From assembly GCA_907165135.1 (NCBI GenBank), contig OU015566.1, positions 5,998,157 through 6,062,156 of the forward strand: 64,000 nucleotides of DNA. The letters run 5' to 3'. The stretch comes from Oikopleura dioica (taxonomy: Eukaryota; Chordata; Appendicularia; Copelata; Oikopleuridae). The notes beneath the pieces are model-generated. The model was given only the letters and a program-made list of their open reading frames with translations, made no database searches and was not told where the DNA came from. Of the stretch, positions 1-10,849 are shown in pieces (the stretch's first letter is position 1; every line of letters begins with the position of its first letter). The translations under genes and the position numbers were made by a program.

Positions 1-36
1 ATTTTATGTCTACTTCCTCTGAAACGGAATAAAGAA

Positions 37-130
37 CAGTGGGTTGCGCAGGTAGTTGACCCTTTGCGATTGCCACTTTGGTTGACCCTTCGCCCGCTCT
101 TTAGGGGGCAACTACCTGCGCAACCCACTG
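37..130. mobile_element. Short foldback MITE with perfect 22-bp terminal inverted repeats
   Basis: The first 22 bases (37-58) and the last 22 (109-130) are perfect reverse complements, beginning CAGTGGGTTGCG. Only about 50 bases lie between, and they repeat the phrase GTTGACCCTT. This is a miniature non-autonomous element. No convincing target duplication is visible: the flanks are A-rich and match only partly. Confidence 0.75.
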
Positions 131-200
131 AAAGATAAAAATAAATTCAGTCTAAAATATTCTAATTAGATCACTCTCCCCCCCCGTGCCTAAAATCTCC

Positions 201-1435
201 CTAGGGGGATAACACACAATCTGTGTAGAAAACCTAAGTCAGGGTCTGAAGAGCCAGAAACGCGGCTATTCCATGAAGATCTTTCAGACCCTGACCAGAG
301 TTCTAAATCTGGTGAGCTAATCTAGCTGAGCTAGCTAAGCTAGCTAAGCTGACAGCTACAGCTTAGCTAGCTCAGCAAATTTCGGAAACAGTCAGCTCAC
401 AGCTTAGCTAGCTGAGCAGAAATTTTTTAGGCCCTCAGCTTAGCTAGTCTAGCTAGCTTAGACCCCCTAAGCTGACATGATCGAACCATCTCCAAAACCT
501 ACGTTTTTTGCGAATTTGTCCCGCAGATTCACACTTATTGGCAATATTTTGAGTCTAGAATCTAGATCTGGCATGGTCGACGGTTAATTTATTTTTACGG
601 TTGTCCCCAGCTATTTTTTTAAACTCAACTAGACACTCCCGGACCCGATCGTTTGGGACACTCAAAAAGGAAGCTGGGTTGAGTCTAAAAATTGCTCGTG
701 CTACTTCATTAACAGTCTTGACCCTTGAATCTTAGATGAAATTTCTGATATATGAACAAGAAAAAGCGATAAGTATAAATTATACTGTATAATGATATCA
801 AATAATTGATATGAACCTATGGATCACATCGACCTTCTCTGAGCCTCAGAGTCTGAGGTCCGTAGAAAAAATACACTATTCCATCGCCGATTCTATTTGA
901 AGAATAACATTCGACATTATATAATTGTAATAATTTTATAACCTCTAACAGACAACTCAATCGATCTCATTTCTAGTGATGCACTTTTTTTTCCCAACTA
1001 AGCTGCCTTAAATAAGGTCGATATGCGCGCAAGAATTAAAAAATATCTTGAAGATATTATCTTCTATCTCAGAATGAAATTTTCAGGAAAAAATGGTTTG
1101 GGGAGAAGAAAGTATATTATTTGATGCTAATAATATTAATGGATATCTTCTAAAAGCCAACAAGAAGAAAAAATAAGAAAAATAGGAAATAATATCGACA
1201 AAAAATACTTTTTTTTACCCAGCTAGACTAGCTAGCTTAGCTAAGCTGAGGCAAAAAAGCACCTCAGCTTAGCTTAGCTAGCTTAGCAATTTTTTGAGAG
1301 TGTCAGCTCACAGCTTAGCTAGCTTAGGAGAAATTTTTGAGAGCCTCAGCTTAGCTAGTTTAGCTTAGCTCAAAATTTTCAGAATTTAGAACTCTGACCC
1401 TGACTCAAGTTTTCTACATAGATTGACCTGGTCAG
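201..1435. mobile_element. Family A MITE copy A1, split by a nested hAT-type MITE
   Basis: The left part (about 201-295) carries the family A subterminal motif AACCTAAGTCAGGGTC and a GCGGCT core. The right part (1397 to about 1435) carries GACCCTGACTCAAGTTTTC. They are two halves of one element interrupted by the insertion at 296-1396. The outer ends are diverged and placed approximately. Confidence 0.7.
296..1396. mobile_element. hAT-type MITE with AGCT-rich interior, nested in family A copy
   Basis: Ends are CAGAGTTCTAAAT and its reverse complement ATTTAGAACTCTG. The flanking octamer ACCCTGAC is present perfectly on both sides (288-295 and 1397-1404), the 8-bp target duplication expected of hAT transposases. 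The interior contains long runs built from AGCTTAGCTAGC-type units near both ends (about 310-470 and 1215-1370), which can fold on themselves. No coding capacity is seen. Confidence 0.85.
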
Positions 1436-2305
1436 CCGCGACCGCCCAGTATTATTCAAGAACCATTTTCAAAAAATGGTAACTGAGAAACTACAGTACT
1501 GGCCGACGGCATTTCTCTCTCCCCCGCCCGTGGCATTTTTGCATAAATTCTTCTGAAAAGCCAATATTTGCTTTTCAATGATGTCGCTCCAGAAATTCTT
1601 ACCGATTTCTGAATCCATTTCTTCTTCTACTGTTTCCCCCGCTCTTCCTGTCACTGTAGCTGTTGCCTCTATTCCACGTCATTTTCCTCCTCAAAACTGG
1701 CCACTTTCAAAATCCGTCTTCAATCCGTCTCTTCTCAGATTCTTTCAACTCGAAATAAAATAATTCACGAGCGCTGATTCGCCAGAGCGCGCGGATGACT
1801 CATTCTCCGATCCAAATGAAATGAAATCTCGCTCTGGCTAAACTTGACTTTTTGATTTTTCACGAAAGAAAGAAATTTTCCGAAGAAATTTTTTGATCGA
1901 GAATAAAAGAGAGTTTTCAGCGAAGATTAAAGAAGAAAAACTCTAGAAAAAAAGGGTCAAGGTGCGTTTTTCGTCGAATTTTGAGAATTCTAGCGTAGAA
2001 AACGGCTCCTTTATTCAGTAGTACTTATGATCGGCTATGTTTTTGTGCAAATCTCTTCAAAGAAAAAAAAAATCTTGGCGCTAGAATTAACGATTCAGTT
2101 TGATTATTAATTGAAAATTTTGAATAATTATTAATATTATTTCCGAGTTTTTGAGTTCAGTCAATTTGGGAAAGTGTGATTTTAGAATTGTTCTAGCTTG
2201 GCCTCATCGAATTCCCGGAATCGAAATTTTTCTCTAGAAGTTAGATAAATTTTTGTGTTCAGAGCAACAATGTTTCATTCTCGCGACAGACTGGAATGGT
2301 AAAGA
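1436..2305. other. Non-coding stretch upstream of the phosphatase gene
   Basis: AT-rich, with short open frames only. It presumably includes the promoter and 5' leader of the downstream phosphatase. No convincing exon chain, RNA gene or repeat could be supported here. Confidence 0.4.
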
Positions 2306-5300
2306 ATGGAGCCGACAGAACTGTTTCGCTCCGACTATCACAAGCGATTTGTCCACAAAAGCGAGACTGACTGTAAGTCACACCATTAATTTTAACGTTA
2401 ACCATTTAATTTTATATTATCGAAATCTATGGGAGTAAAATTGGCTCCCATATTTTGATGTAAAAAATTACCTGTTTTAGGAAATTTTTGACTCAAAAAA
2501 TGAATTTAACGAAGAGAAACCCTCGTTTTAACCTTACGCCGCCAAACTAAAATTTCACCCCCCGCCGCCAAATGTGCCATATATGGCACATAATCTTTTC
2601 CGCCATCTTAGGCCCCTTATAATGGCCGAACCCGAACCTTAACCCAGATCCAAACTCTAACCAAAGCATAAACTCAAACATGAACCCAAACCCAAACCCA
2701 GACTAGTGTTCAAAAATGAATAACAGTGTAAGAAACCGAAATGATGATAGAAAGAAAAATGGGTGTTTGAAAGACCTTGTGCCATATATGGCACATTTGG
2801 CGGCGTAGGGTTAAGGTATCTCAGTTTTTAAGGGCATCTCTTCGATAAACAACTATAGTTATTTTCAAATATATATTAAATATATATTTTCAAAACCCTA
2901 TTTTCGAATCGAAAAAAAGAAACCTCTTAGTGAAGGTTCTCAGGCATTGGAACTTTTTGACTCAAGAAAAAAAATATCGAGGAGCTTTCGTTTTAGATAT
3001 CAAAGAGGAATTCCAGTTTATAACAAAGAAAGGAAATGACTTCAACGTCAAGTACAACGTCAAAGAAGCGACAAAGCGAAAGAACGAGCCTTTCAACCGC
3101 TACCGTGATATTTTGGCGTACGATGAAACACGCGTTAAGGTTTTTCCGTTTTGAAAATTTTGAAAAAATTTGACCCGTGTTTTTCAGCTGAAGAAAGTGA
3201 GCTACATCAATGCGAACTGGGTCAAGGGTCTCGAGGAGCGAGAGTTTATCGCCACTCAAGGGCCCAAGCCAGAAACTGCCAGGCATTTTTGGGAAATGGT
3301 CATTGAGGTAATCAAATTTTGATTAGATTAGATTTTTATTTGTACATCGATAAAAAGACAAGTTATTTTAGAATTTTGGATATTAATAAGAAACTAATGA
3401 ATTTTTAGCAATTCTAAAGGTTTTTGACACTAGTTAATCGAAAAGCAGCTCTCTGATTGGTTGAGAATCCCCATAAGCCAATAAAAGGCCACCTCATGTC
3501 AATTAGTTCAAGAAAGATTGTCTACACTAGAATTAATTTTAGAATTCAGAGAAAAAATGACTGAAATTTTCGATGACTCATCAATTTTTTTCTAGCAAAA
3601 AGCGAAAGTCGTGGTTATGTTGTGCAAGCTTCGTGAAATCAACAAGCGAACGGGAATGGTCCGAAACATGTGTTACGATTACTGGCCTTTGGAAGTAAAT
3701 TCGCCAAAAGTAATCGGTAAAAATTATGAAGACATAGAGGAGAATCTCCAACAAGATCTTTAGACGGAGAGGAAAGTGGACTGCCCTCAATCACGGTGAC
3801 AGTGACGGAAGAGCAAAAGTGCGAGGGATACACGAAGCGGCAGATCACAGTGACGGACAAGGCCGGCCATCACAGGAAAATCACTCATTTCCAGGTCGTT
3901 CAAAACCGCGCTTTCCGGGTTTTAAATCTTCTCTTAGATGACTTCCTGGCCCGATTACGGAGTGCCAGACAGAAGGGATGATGTCTTTCGCCTTATCAAC
4001 GACTACAGAACTGTTTCCAGTAATGATAAGTATGTTTAACGAATAAAACAGTGTTTGACGAAATTCTAGGGCGCCGATAATCATGCACTGTTCTGCAGGA
4101 GTCGGGAGAACAGGAACAATCATCGCCGTCGATCGAGTGATGCAAATGTTTTCCAAAAACTTGTTGAAGAAAAACTTTAACGTGAAAGACTTGGTGATTG
4201 AGCTGCGAAAGCAAAGAATGAAGATGGTGCAGGTAAGACCGTGAATAGCCGCTAGAATCACCAAAAATCACTTCAGAGCGAAGAGCAGTACAGATTTCTC
4301 TACCCGACTGTCTACCGAATATTTTTCGACTGCGACCCGCCGAAGAACTTTGCCGAAAGCAGCTCGGTCACTCTTCCCAGGACGCCGCAAATGCCACAGA
4401 AAAGTATCAAGAGAATCAAAGACACGCCCAGGAATTCGAAGGAACGACCAACGAGCGAACTCCACACGCCCAAAAGAAAAGGTTAGTGTTTGACCTCAAG
4501 TGACCTTAGCCCTTGTAAATTGACGTCCAAATTCAGGAAATATGCGCCGAAGCAAAAGCCACGAGCGCCTAGACTTCGATATTACCGACGAGATCATGAG
4601 CGAGACGCTGAGAAAAGCAGGCAAAAAACCGCCAAAGCGAACAGCCGGAATTCACCCAGGAAGGAGCGCGCAGCAGCAAAGGCCGGCAGAGACTCGGGAA
4701 AAGCAGCGAAAAGAAGAGTTGATTATCAAAACGGATGGGGACTATTCGCTCAGTTCCGTGGAAGATTTGAGCTCGGAGTTGAAGGGTGGTCCTGGGCCGC
4801 TGAGACAGCATTCCGTCAAATTGGCCTCCACGCTTCAACCTAAACGTAAGGCGTATAAATACTGAGCTCGGAAACCTGTGCTGGAACCTGAGTCAGGATC
4901 CTAGAAGAGGGCTACTTCGCGGCTTTTCTTCACAAAAAGAATAGCTTCACTAGAATTCAGCAAATTGATTGGAAAAATCACAATCGATTCAGGACCCATT
5001 CAGGACCCTGCCTCAGGTTTGTATACAGGTCGGCAAGCCCAGATTCAATATTTTGACGCTCATTTTCTTGAATTTGAAAATCAAGCGCTAATAATCCCTT
5101 CAGAAAGCCCGAAGATGCTCAAAGACACCCCCAAGTCAAAATCCATCTTCTCGAACATCGGTAATTTCTTCAAGAAGAAGCCTAGTTCCCAGTCTCCGAA
5201 AGAAGCGACCAACATTTCGGCAGCATATCGAACTCCTTCGCCCGAACCCTATCTCGGCAACGACCCGCCGCCAAAATCAACAAAGCCGAAATGGATCACG

Positions 5301-5339
5301 CCCGAAAAGTCGAAATCACGAAGGAAAAAAGCTTCTTGA
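2306..5339 (+). CDS. Non-receptor protein tyrosine phosphatase, PTPN12/18/22-like
   Basis: A cytosolic phosphotyrosine phosphatase. Ten exons join in phase: 2306-2372, 2931-3139, 3188-3307, 3596-3716, 3764-3894, 3938-4029, 4070-4232, 4277-4481, 4537-4845 and 5104-5339. All introns are GT-AG and most are about 45 nt. The catalytic domain has YINANWVKG, the WPDYGVP loop with the general acid Asp, and the P-loop [10 protein letters not shown] with catalytic Cys and Arg (from about 4084). [14 protein letters not shown] after the P-loop resembles the PEST-type group. The tail after about 4330 is basic and rich in Ser and Pro, without recognisable domains. ATG at 2306 gives [11 protein letters not shown] and an exon of correct phase. 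Introns 1 and 9 carry MITEs. Confidence is high for the family, lower for the subgroup. Confidence 0.88.
2528..2814. mobile_element. TTAA-flanked MITE in phosphatase intron 1
   Basis: TTAA at both ends, then CCTTACGCCGCCAAA on the left and its reverse complement with one mismatch on the right. The 18-mer palindrome TGTGCCATATATGGCACA occurs near each end (about 2573 and 2778). The centre has degenerate AACCC-type repeats. TTAA duplication is typical of piggyBac-like transposases, so this is a likely non-autonomous relative. Confidence 0.7.
4862..5042. mobile_element. Family A MITE copy A2 in phosphatase intron 9
   Basis: Starts CTGAGCTCGGAAACCTGTGC, followed by AACCTGAGTCAGGATCC. Ends with CCTCAGGTTTGTATACAGG and GGCAAGCCCAG. 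It occupies most of the 258-nt intron 4846-5103, which is the longest intron in the 3' half of the gene. Confidence 0.75.
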
Positions 5340-5994
5340 AGTCAATTTCAGTCGACAGTTACAAATTTCTAGCTTCATTCTTTCTTGACAAATTCCGTTG
5401 AAAATTCAAACAAGTAATTCACTATTTTAAACAAAAAAACCTTTCAACTTATTCAAAATTCATCTTTTGTATTCTTTTTCCATCGCGCTTATTTTCGAAG
5501 GACCAAAGAACCTCGCTTGTACAGATAACCAACGCGCGTCTCGAGAAATTACAGTAATAAACTTAATAATAAATGACTCATCAAGTTCCCATAAAATAAC
5601 AAAAATCGCTATCTTGTTCAAATCCATTCTATACCTGCTCCCTTCTTTTTAATAATTCCTTCTTCTTTCTCGATTTCAAAGTTCTCGAACTGTCAAAATC
5701 CTTATCAGCAAGAAACTGGCCTTATCAATAAGTTTAGTGAAAATTACCAACCCAAAATGCCTTCATTCAAAAATAGACTCTTTCAAGCTAGATTTAACAT
5801 TTTTTAAAGTTTTAAGTGCCAAATAATTAATAAAAAATTAATACAGTTTCAGTAGCATCAGATTAGATGCTGGTGAAAGATGAACTTTTACACTCCAGAA
5901 CTGAACAATTCTTCTACTTTCAAAGCGGCTTGTTCTCTGTCTTTTTCAATATCAATAAACTAACTAAAAGATCAACAAGTAATAAATCGTCATT
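5340..5994. other. 3' flank of phosphatase and AT-rich spacer
   Basis: Contains AATAAA-like strings near 5556 and 5829 that could serve polyadenylation. No supported gene or repeat was seen. Confidence 0.35.
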
Positions 5995-8080
5995 ATGCAG
6001 AATTTTATCTTCATGTTGCACTTTCTCGGCGGTTTATGCGCCGTGGAATCCCTTGGGCCTAAGCAGCTGAGCAGTGAGCGCGAGGGTAAAGAAGCACTTT
6101 TCTCGAAGTTTCTTCCTGAGATAGCTCTTCATCACGCAAACCCATCGCAAAGACGAAAGAGCAAGAATAATCCCGTCAGATTTTCAAAAGTCGCTCTTTG
6201 AGGACTATAACGAGAGGAGCCGCCGGAGGATTATGAACAGGGTACTTGACAAAACGTAAAAGTTGATTTTACTCACTCTCGGAAACTTTTATTTTTTCGT
6301 ATTCGATCGAGGGTCGAAATAGACCGGTCATGAGCCCAGATTCTACGGAAGAGGCTGTGGAAACCGATTCGTCGAAAAAGATATTGAAAAGCGAGCAACT
6401 GGCGAATGTCAAATGCCTTGAATGTAACTGCGTCGGGAGAGTAATGAAAACAATTGATGGAATTGTGCTTTTTCCAAAAAAGGTGAAGAGAACTCTGCTT
6501 GACTTGGGTGGAGGAAAATTGATGCCAAATATTAACAAAGCGATGCCAACGGTGAAAATCGCCAACAGAGTAACGAAAAAATTCGTTGAGGGATTCAATC
6601 GAGTTGAACCCAGCAACGAACCCAATCGAGATAGCGGTTTCTTCCAAAGAACAATTGAAGGACTCCAACAATTCAGAAAGAGATTCGCTAGCGGAGTAAA
6701 CAGCGCTAAAGGAGAGAGAAGAATGAAGCTTGTAAAAGTAATGGAGCGTATCAACCGAGAAAAGACAAAAATCCCAGCAAAGGACATTCCGGAGAGATTC
6801 ACGGGCTTTTTCTCTGATGAGTTCGAGAAAGACAATTTTTGGAAATCAAAGAGACGCTTTTCGATGCAGTAAGTACACCTTGAAAATAGAGGCTTTATTT
6901 TTCAAGGCATTTTTATAAAGAAAAGTGGAGCTCTTTAAATCTTTAATTTAAGTGGGAACGCAACGAATCGTCAATTTGCTGTTTACATGTTGTTCGGATG
7001 TCTATTTTGGGGGACTGTCGTTGGCATAAGTATCTTTGTTATCATGTTTCAATTTATTCAAGTGATTTTCAGCGAATTACTATTCCATGCTAGCAGCTCG
7101 TATTCAACCAAGCTACTTGACGCATGTTTGCCAAGTTGGTTTCAAAAAATGTTTTCTAAAAAACGAAATGGATTACTGCGCACACCTACTTCATGACTGC
7201 ATTGGGACGGGCAATTTCACTCAACCAGCCGAAGTCATTATTCCAGAAGAAGATAAAGAGGCTCCTCTTACATTTTCAGATAAGGAAAATAAAATCAATC
7301 AATTTCGATGCAAGAAGCAGAAATTCTATGCCATGTTTTTGAAAACCCTCATGGAATTCGTAAATAATAATCGATTTACTCTGATTTAAAAAATATGAAA
7401 AAGACCGCTATATCTGTCGCCATCTCTGTTCCCCAGAGATGCAAATTTTCAAAATTTTTTGCTTAGCTAAAAAAAGATGAGCTGGGAATAAAATTAAGCT
7501 GAAAGATGCTTAGCCTAGCCGGCAGATGACTAATCTGAGATAAGTTTTCCTTGCTAGCTCAGCTATCTTAGCTTAGAAAATTTGCAACTCTGCTGTTCCC
7601 AATCTCTTGTATTGGAATCAACGACGAATAAGGCTTTTCCTCCTTGCGATCAAATCTGCTTTGAATTAACCAGATCACATGACTTTGCTGGAGAAGTTTG
7701 TCCCTTTGAGAAATACTGCCAAAGAGGTTGTCCTTGTTTATTTTATCAATGCGAAAAAATCGAAAATGAGCAAACGCTCGTTCCTGTTTGGGATTTGAAA
7801 AGAGGGAAGATTATTAAAGGAAAGTTGCCTTGTTTGTAAGGGAAAGAGATCTCCTTTAAGAGTTGCTCTGACAACTTTGAAAGCTCCAAAGGAAACCAGA
7901 GGAAAGTCAGGGGAAGTTCTTGACTTAAGTATTATTACGAAAAGAATGGACGAGGATAAATTCAATACAGAAGTTCAGGCATTCGAGAAAGTCCCTCGCG
8001 TTGCTTCATATCTGAAGTTTCCGATTGCATTTTTTAATTTCCAAGAGAAGAAAGATTCAAATGCTACTTATTTAGAGTAG
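5995..8080 (+). CDS. Membrane-anchored Cys-rich protein of larvacean Cys-rich/kelch-like family, joins partly unresolved
   Basis: Solid in-phase pieces are an ORF from ATG 6330 to donor 6868, exon 6953-7029, and an exon from 7073. Together they encode a basic N-terminal region of about 180 residues, one hydrophobic helix (FAVYMLFGCLFWGTVVG), then a Cys-rich part with HVCQVGFKKCFLK and DYCAHLLHDC. Further on, 7594-7839 encodes CPFEKYCQRGCPCLFYQC, the CPxGCPCxxYxC signature of the family. This suggests a type II membrane or secreted protein with a kelch-like domain following. A hAT MITE (7434-7592) lies between the two Cys-rich parts. One phase-consistent join is donor after 7334 to acceptor at 7571, but no join restores the family pattern cleanly. 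An upstream ORF from ATG 5995 has a signal-like start (MQNFIFMLHFLGGLCA), but its connection is unclear. It could be a decaying copy. Confidence 0.5.
7434..7592. mobile_element. hAT-type MITE (159 bp) between Cys-rich exons
   Basis: Ends are CAGAGATGCAAATTTTC and GAAAATTTGCAACTCTG. The octamer CTGTTCCC flanks it on both sides (7426-7433 and 7593-7600). The AGCT/CTTAG-rich interior resembles the larger elements at 296-1396 and 11048-11396. Confidence 0.85.
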
Positions 8081-8221
8081 GGTTGGTCACTTCTTACATG
8101 CTTTTTTAAAATGTCATTTAGTAAAAGTCACTCAACCCAGATCAGAAGAAAACGATAATCTCTTTTCTCATGAACGTTTTTGATTGAAATAAGATTCATT
8201 TTAAAAATGATAAATAAAATC

Positions 8222-9240
8222 GTAAAAGTCGACTGGTGCAACTTTTCTCAATGGCGAGCATTACTTGGTCGATGTCAAGGGAAATTTGATGAAGGTCAAG
8301 GAAACTGACGGTTCTTCGGTGTTTATAAGAAATCGACTAACAAAAGTGTAAGCTTACGCTCGTTTATAAACAGGCTTATATTTCTTGATCAGAGGCTTTT
8401 TTGTTTTCCACTTTGGGTCGTCGATCGGAACTCATCAAATCGAAATACGCAACAAAGAGAATAACAGAAAAGTGTTTCCAGTCGTCGTTATCTGAAAACG
8501 GTCAAAACAAGCTGATCTGGTAGTAATACCAATTTTTGAGAATAATTTCATTCTTTTAATCGATTTTTTTGACCCTTTTAAGCCGTCCAACTCAAAAAGA
8601 CGAGAAATGCTTTTACTATGCTCCCGATTATAATCAAAAGCGCTTCGAAGAAGCCCAGGGCTACATAGCCACCAACCACTTCAACGCGAAAGTGTCTTCA
8701 GTTAGCTTCAAAGGAGTCTTCTACCTGATGAGTATTAGACTTGGAGACCCTTACATCAAACTGTCGACCACAATCGCTTTGAACAGGATCAGGAAGGAGG
8801 AAGAGATGGAGAAAGGTTGGAAGAAAAGCGATTTCGGAATTCCAACTGAACTGAGGGATGTTAATCCAGTCCATGTGGTCCCCTTGAAACGAGTTATGAA
8901 TTGCACTCAAGCACATTCAATTCAGTCTGGGACGGGTCCAAACCGACCCGAAGGGGAGGCAATCTCAAATCATTTGAAACATTCAGTACACATTCAATTC
9001 AGTCAGGGAGGGGGCCAAGCCGACCCGAAGGGGAGGCCACTCAAGCACATTCAATTCAGTCTGGGACGAGGCCAAACCGACCCGAAGAGGAGGCAATCTC
9101 AATTCATTTGAAATATTCAGGGGGGCCCTGAATCAGGGCATATTAAATTCAGTCAGGGAGGGGGCGAAGCCTAACCATTGGGGAGGCCTTTCAAGCACAT
9201 TCAATTCAGTCAGAGGCGAGGGCCTAGCCGACCCGAAGAA
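8222..9240 (+). CDS. Fragmentary kelch-like exons of the same family
   Basis: Short coding-like stretches fit the propeller part of the family. Around 8268-8350 is VDVKGNLMKVKE with a GT donor. Around 8392-8490 is FFVFHFGSSIGTHQIEI, similar to the FVFGG...QIS strand pair. From about 8590 there is a frame with DEKCFYYAPDYNQKRF that runs into a minisatellite. Stops and missing strands prevent a full model. Either very short exons are being missed or this is a broken copy. Confidence 0.35.
8907..9240. repeat. Minisatellite, about five 60-70 nt units
   Basis: The unit begins CATTCAATTCAGTC and contains CCGACCCGAAGGGGAGG. Five imperfect copies start near 8907, 8993, 9048, 9148 and 9198. The first copies remain open in the frame of the upstream exon, so the repeat may have expanded inside or just after a coding exon. 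Confidence 0.75.
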
Positions 9241-9414
9241 TTAGAAACGGGACTAATGACTGACGAATTTTGGACCGAGACCGTCCGCTCTTATTCTAGC
9301 GATACAATTATCACTATCAATTACACTTTTATTCAACGCAAAATACCTTATGATTTGTATTTATAAATTTTTGAAATCATTCATGAGCTCGAAACCTTTA
9401 CTAACTCAAGAAAG

Positions 9415-10184
9415 ATCGATTTAGAGCGACTTCTCTTGATTGTCGTAACAAGAAGCGTTGCTCTTTCAAACACTCTGTACTCGATTTTCTTGGAAGCAGA
9501 AGGAAAGTTCCTGACACTCGGTCGCGAGTGGATTGGCTCGCTCGTTAAGTATGAGGAAAAATCGGTTTGCTACTCGAAGATGTTCGCAACTCAAGATTCT
9601 TTCTACACAAATCAAGGTGGAGTCATCAACGATGAGTGCGAGTACTTTGTTAGCGGAATACAGGGCGGTCTAATTTGCATTCTTGTAAATAATCTCGAAA
9701 ATTTGCGAGATTAATCTTCTTTGGAAAAAGATTCTGAGATTAGTCAAGACTGGACTAGTTTCGAGATTAATCTTTTTAGCGAGGGTCGCGTGGCTCGGGG
9801 GAAAAATTTGGGTGGCGCTGGCGAGCTGTGAGCAGTGCGAGGCGGCGCGGACAAAATTTCAAGCTGCGCTCCAAGCATGTTTGAGTTTCATTTTTCTCTC
9901 GCGCCCTCGGCCATTGGTCCACCAATCACAGCGCGCGTTTCAAGATTATTTGAAATAATCTCGGAACTATTTCAAAAATTTCCCGAATTAATCTTTTTTA
10001 TTCAAACAGACTAATCTCGCGTCGAGATTAATCCTATAAGAATAAATGAATAGTCTTCGGAAAAAAGACTATTTACAAGAATGCAAATTAGACCGCCCTG
10101 GCGGAATACTTAACGACGAAAGAATCTTTATTCAAAATTATGTTTTCGATTCTTTATTCAAAGTACAGTTCAATTTCGGAAGGG
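9415..10184 (+). pseudogene. Kelch-like exon split by a hAT-type MITE
   Basis: An open frame from about 9424 encodes LLLIVVTRSVALS, then FLEAEGKFLTLGREW and NDECEYFVSGI, matching the first propeller strands of the family. The frame is interrupted at 9660 by a 440-bp transposon with a perfect 8-bp target duplication. After removal of the element and one duplication copy it continues as LNDERIFIQNYVFDS to a stop near 10184. As the element has no obvious flanking GT and AG, I infer a disrupted exon, though splicing cannot be excluded. Confidence 0.5.
9661..10100. mobile_element. hAT-type MITE (440 bp), perfect 31-bp TIRs and 8-bp TSD
   Basis: The terminal inverted repeats (9661-9691 and 10070-10100) match over 31 bases, beginning CAGGGCGGTCTAATTTGC. 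The octamer GCGGAATA occurs directly outside both ends (9653-9660 and 10101-10108). No transposase frame lies within. Perfect TIRs and TSD imply a recent insertion. Confidence 0.93.
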
Positions 10185-10849
10185 ATTTTCATTTTCAACT
10201 GTAGATTGTGTTCTGCTGATAACAGTTATGGTAAATCCCGCAAAAAGACTTAATCGAGGTTGAATTCGTCCAGCACAAAGCCCAGCATAAAATGCAAGTG
10301 ACAAGCAATCCATTTTTCGCTTTTCACGATGACGTTTTCCCTGCTTTCGCAAAGAATGTAGTCTCGCAGTCTCTATTCCCTCGACCAAGCTTTTATCACA
10401 GAACAATCATCCCGAATAAGTCATTTTCATCAATAGCAGAATTGAAACATATTTCTACTGTGGAGATAGAATTGAATGGAACAGACAGTTTTGAACTCGA
10501 CATTGATTTTCAGCAAAACTCACGAGGATCGAGAATTCTTCAATTTAATTTTTTGATGAATCAACTCTTTTGAGTTTTGGAATTTTCCGAAATGGCTCCT
10601 TGTGGATAGACTCTGATTACTTCGAGGGACCGTTAATGTTTCATTCAAAACTCGAAAAACTACAAAAACTGGCATTTCATTTCAATTCATCAGACTCGGT
10701 CGAAGCATCTCTTTTTCAAATCTTCAAGGACCAGTTATTTTAAGACCGAATTTTTATTCCACATCCGAATTAACTCAAATAAGAATTCAAAAAGGGAAGC
10801 AGACTCAACGACAGAGACAACGGGTCTTGAAAACATAAAGAACAAAAAA

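Noticed and set aside
305-475. CRISPR-like or satellite array of AGCT words
   Set aside because: No regular spacers; it is the interior of a hAT-type MITE, and the organism is eukaryotic.
1460-1765. Overlapping open frames on both strands, with an Arg-rich minus-strand ATG frame ending at a GTAAGA donor
   Set aside because: No downstream exon could be joined in phase and the amino-acid composition is not convincing.
10170-10575. Open frames on both strands between the disrupted kelch-like exon and the next copy
   Set aside because: Neither frame shows the family's conserved strands, and there are no matching splice sites; left unannotated.
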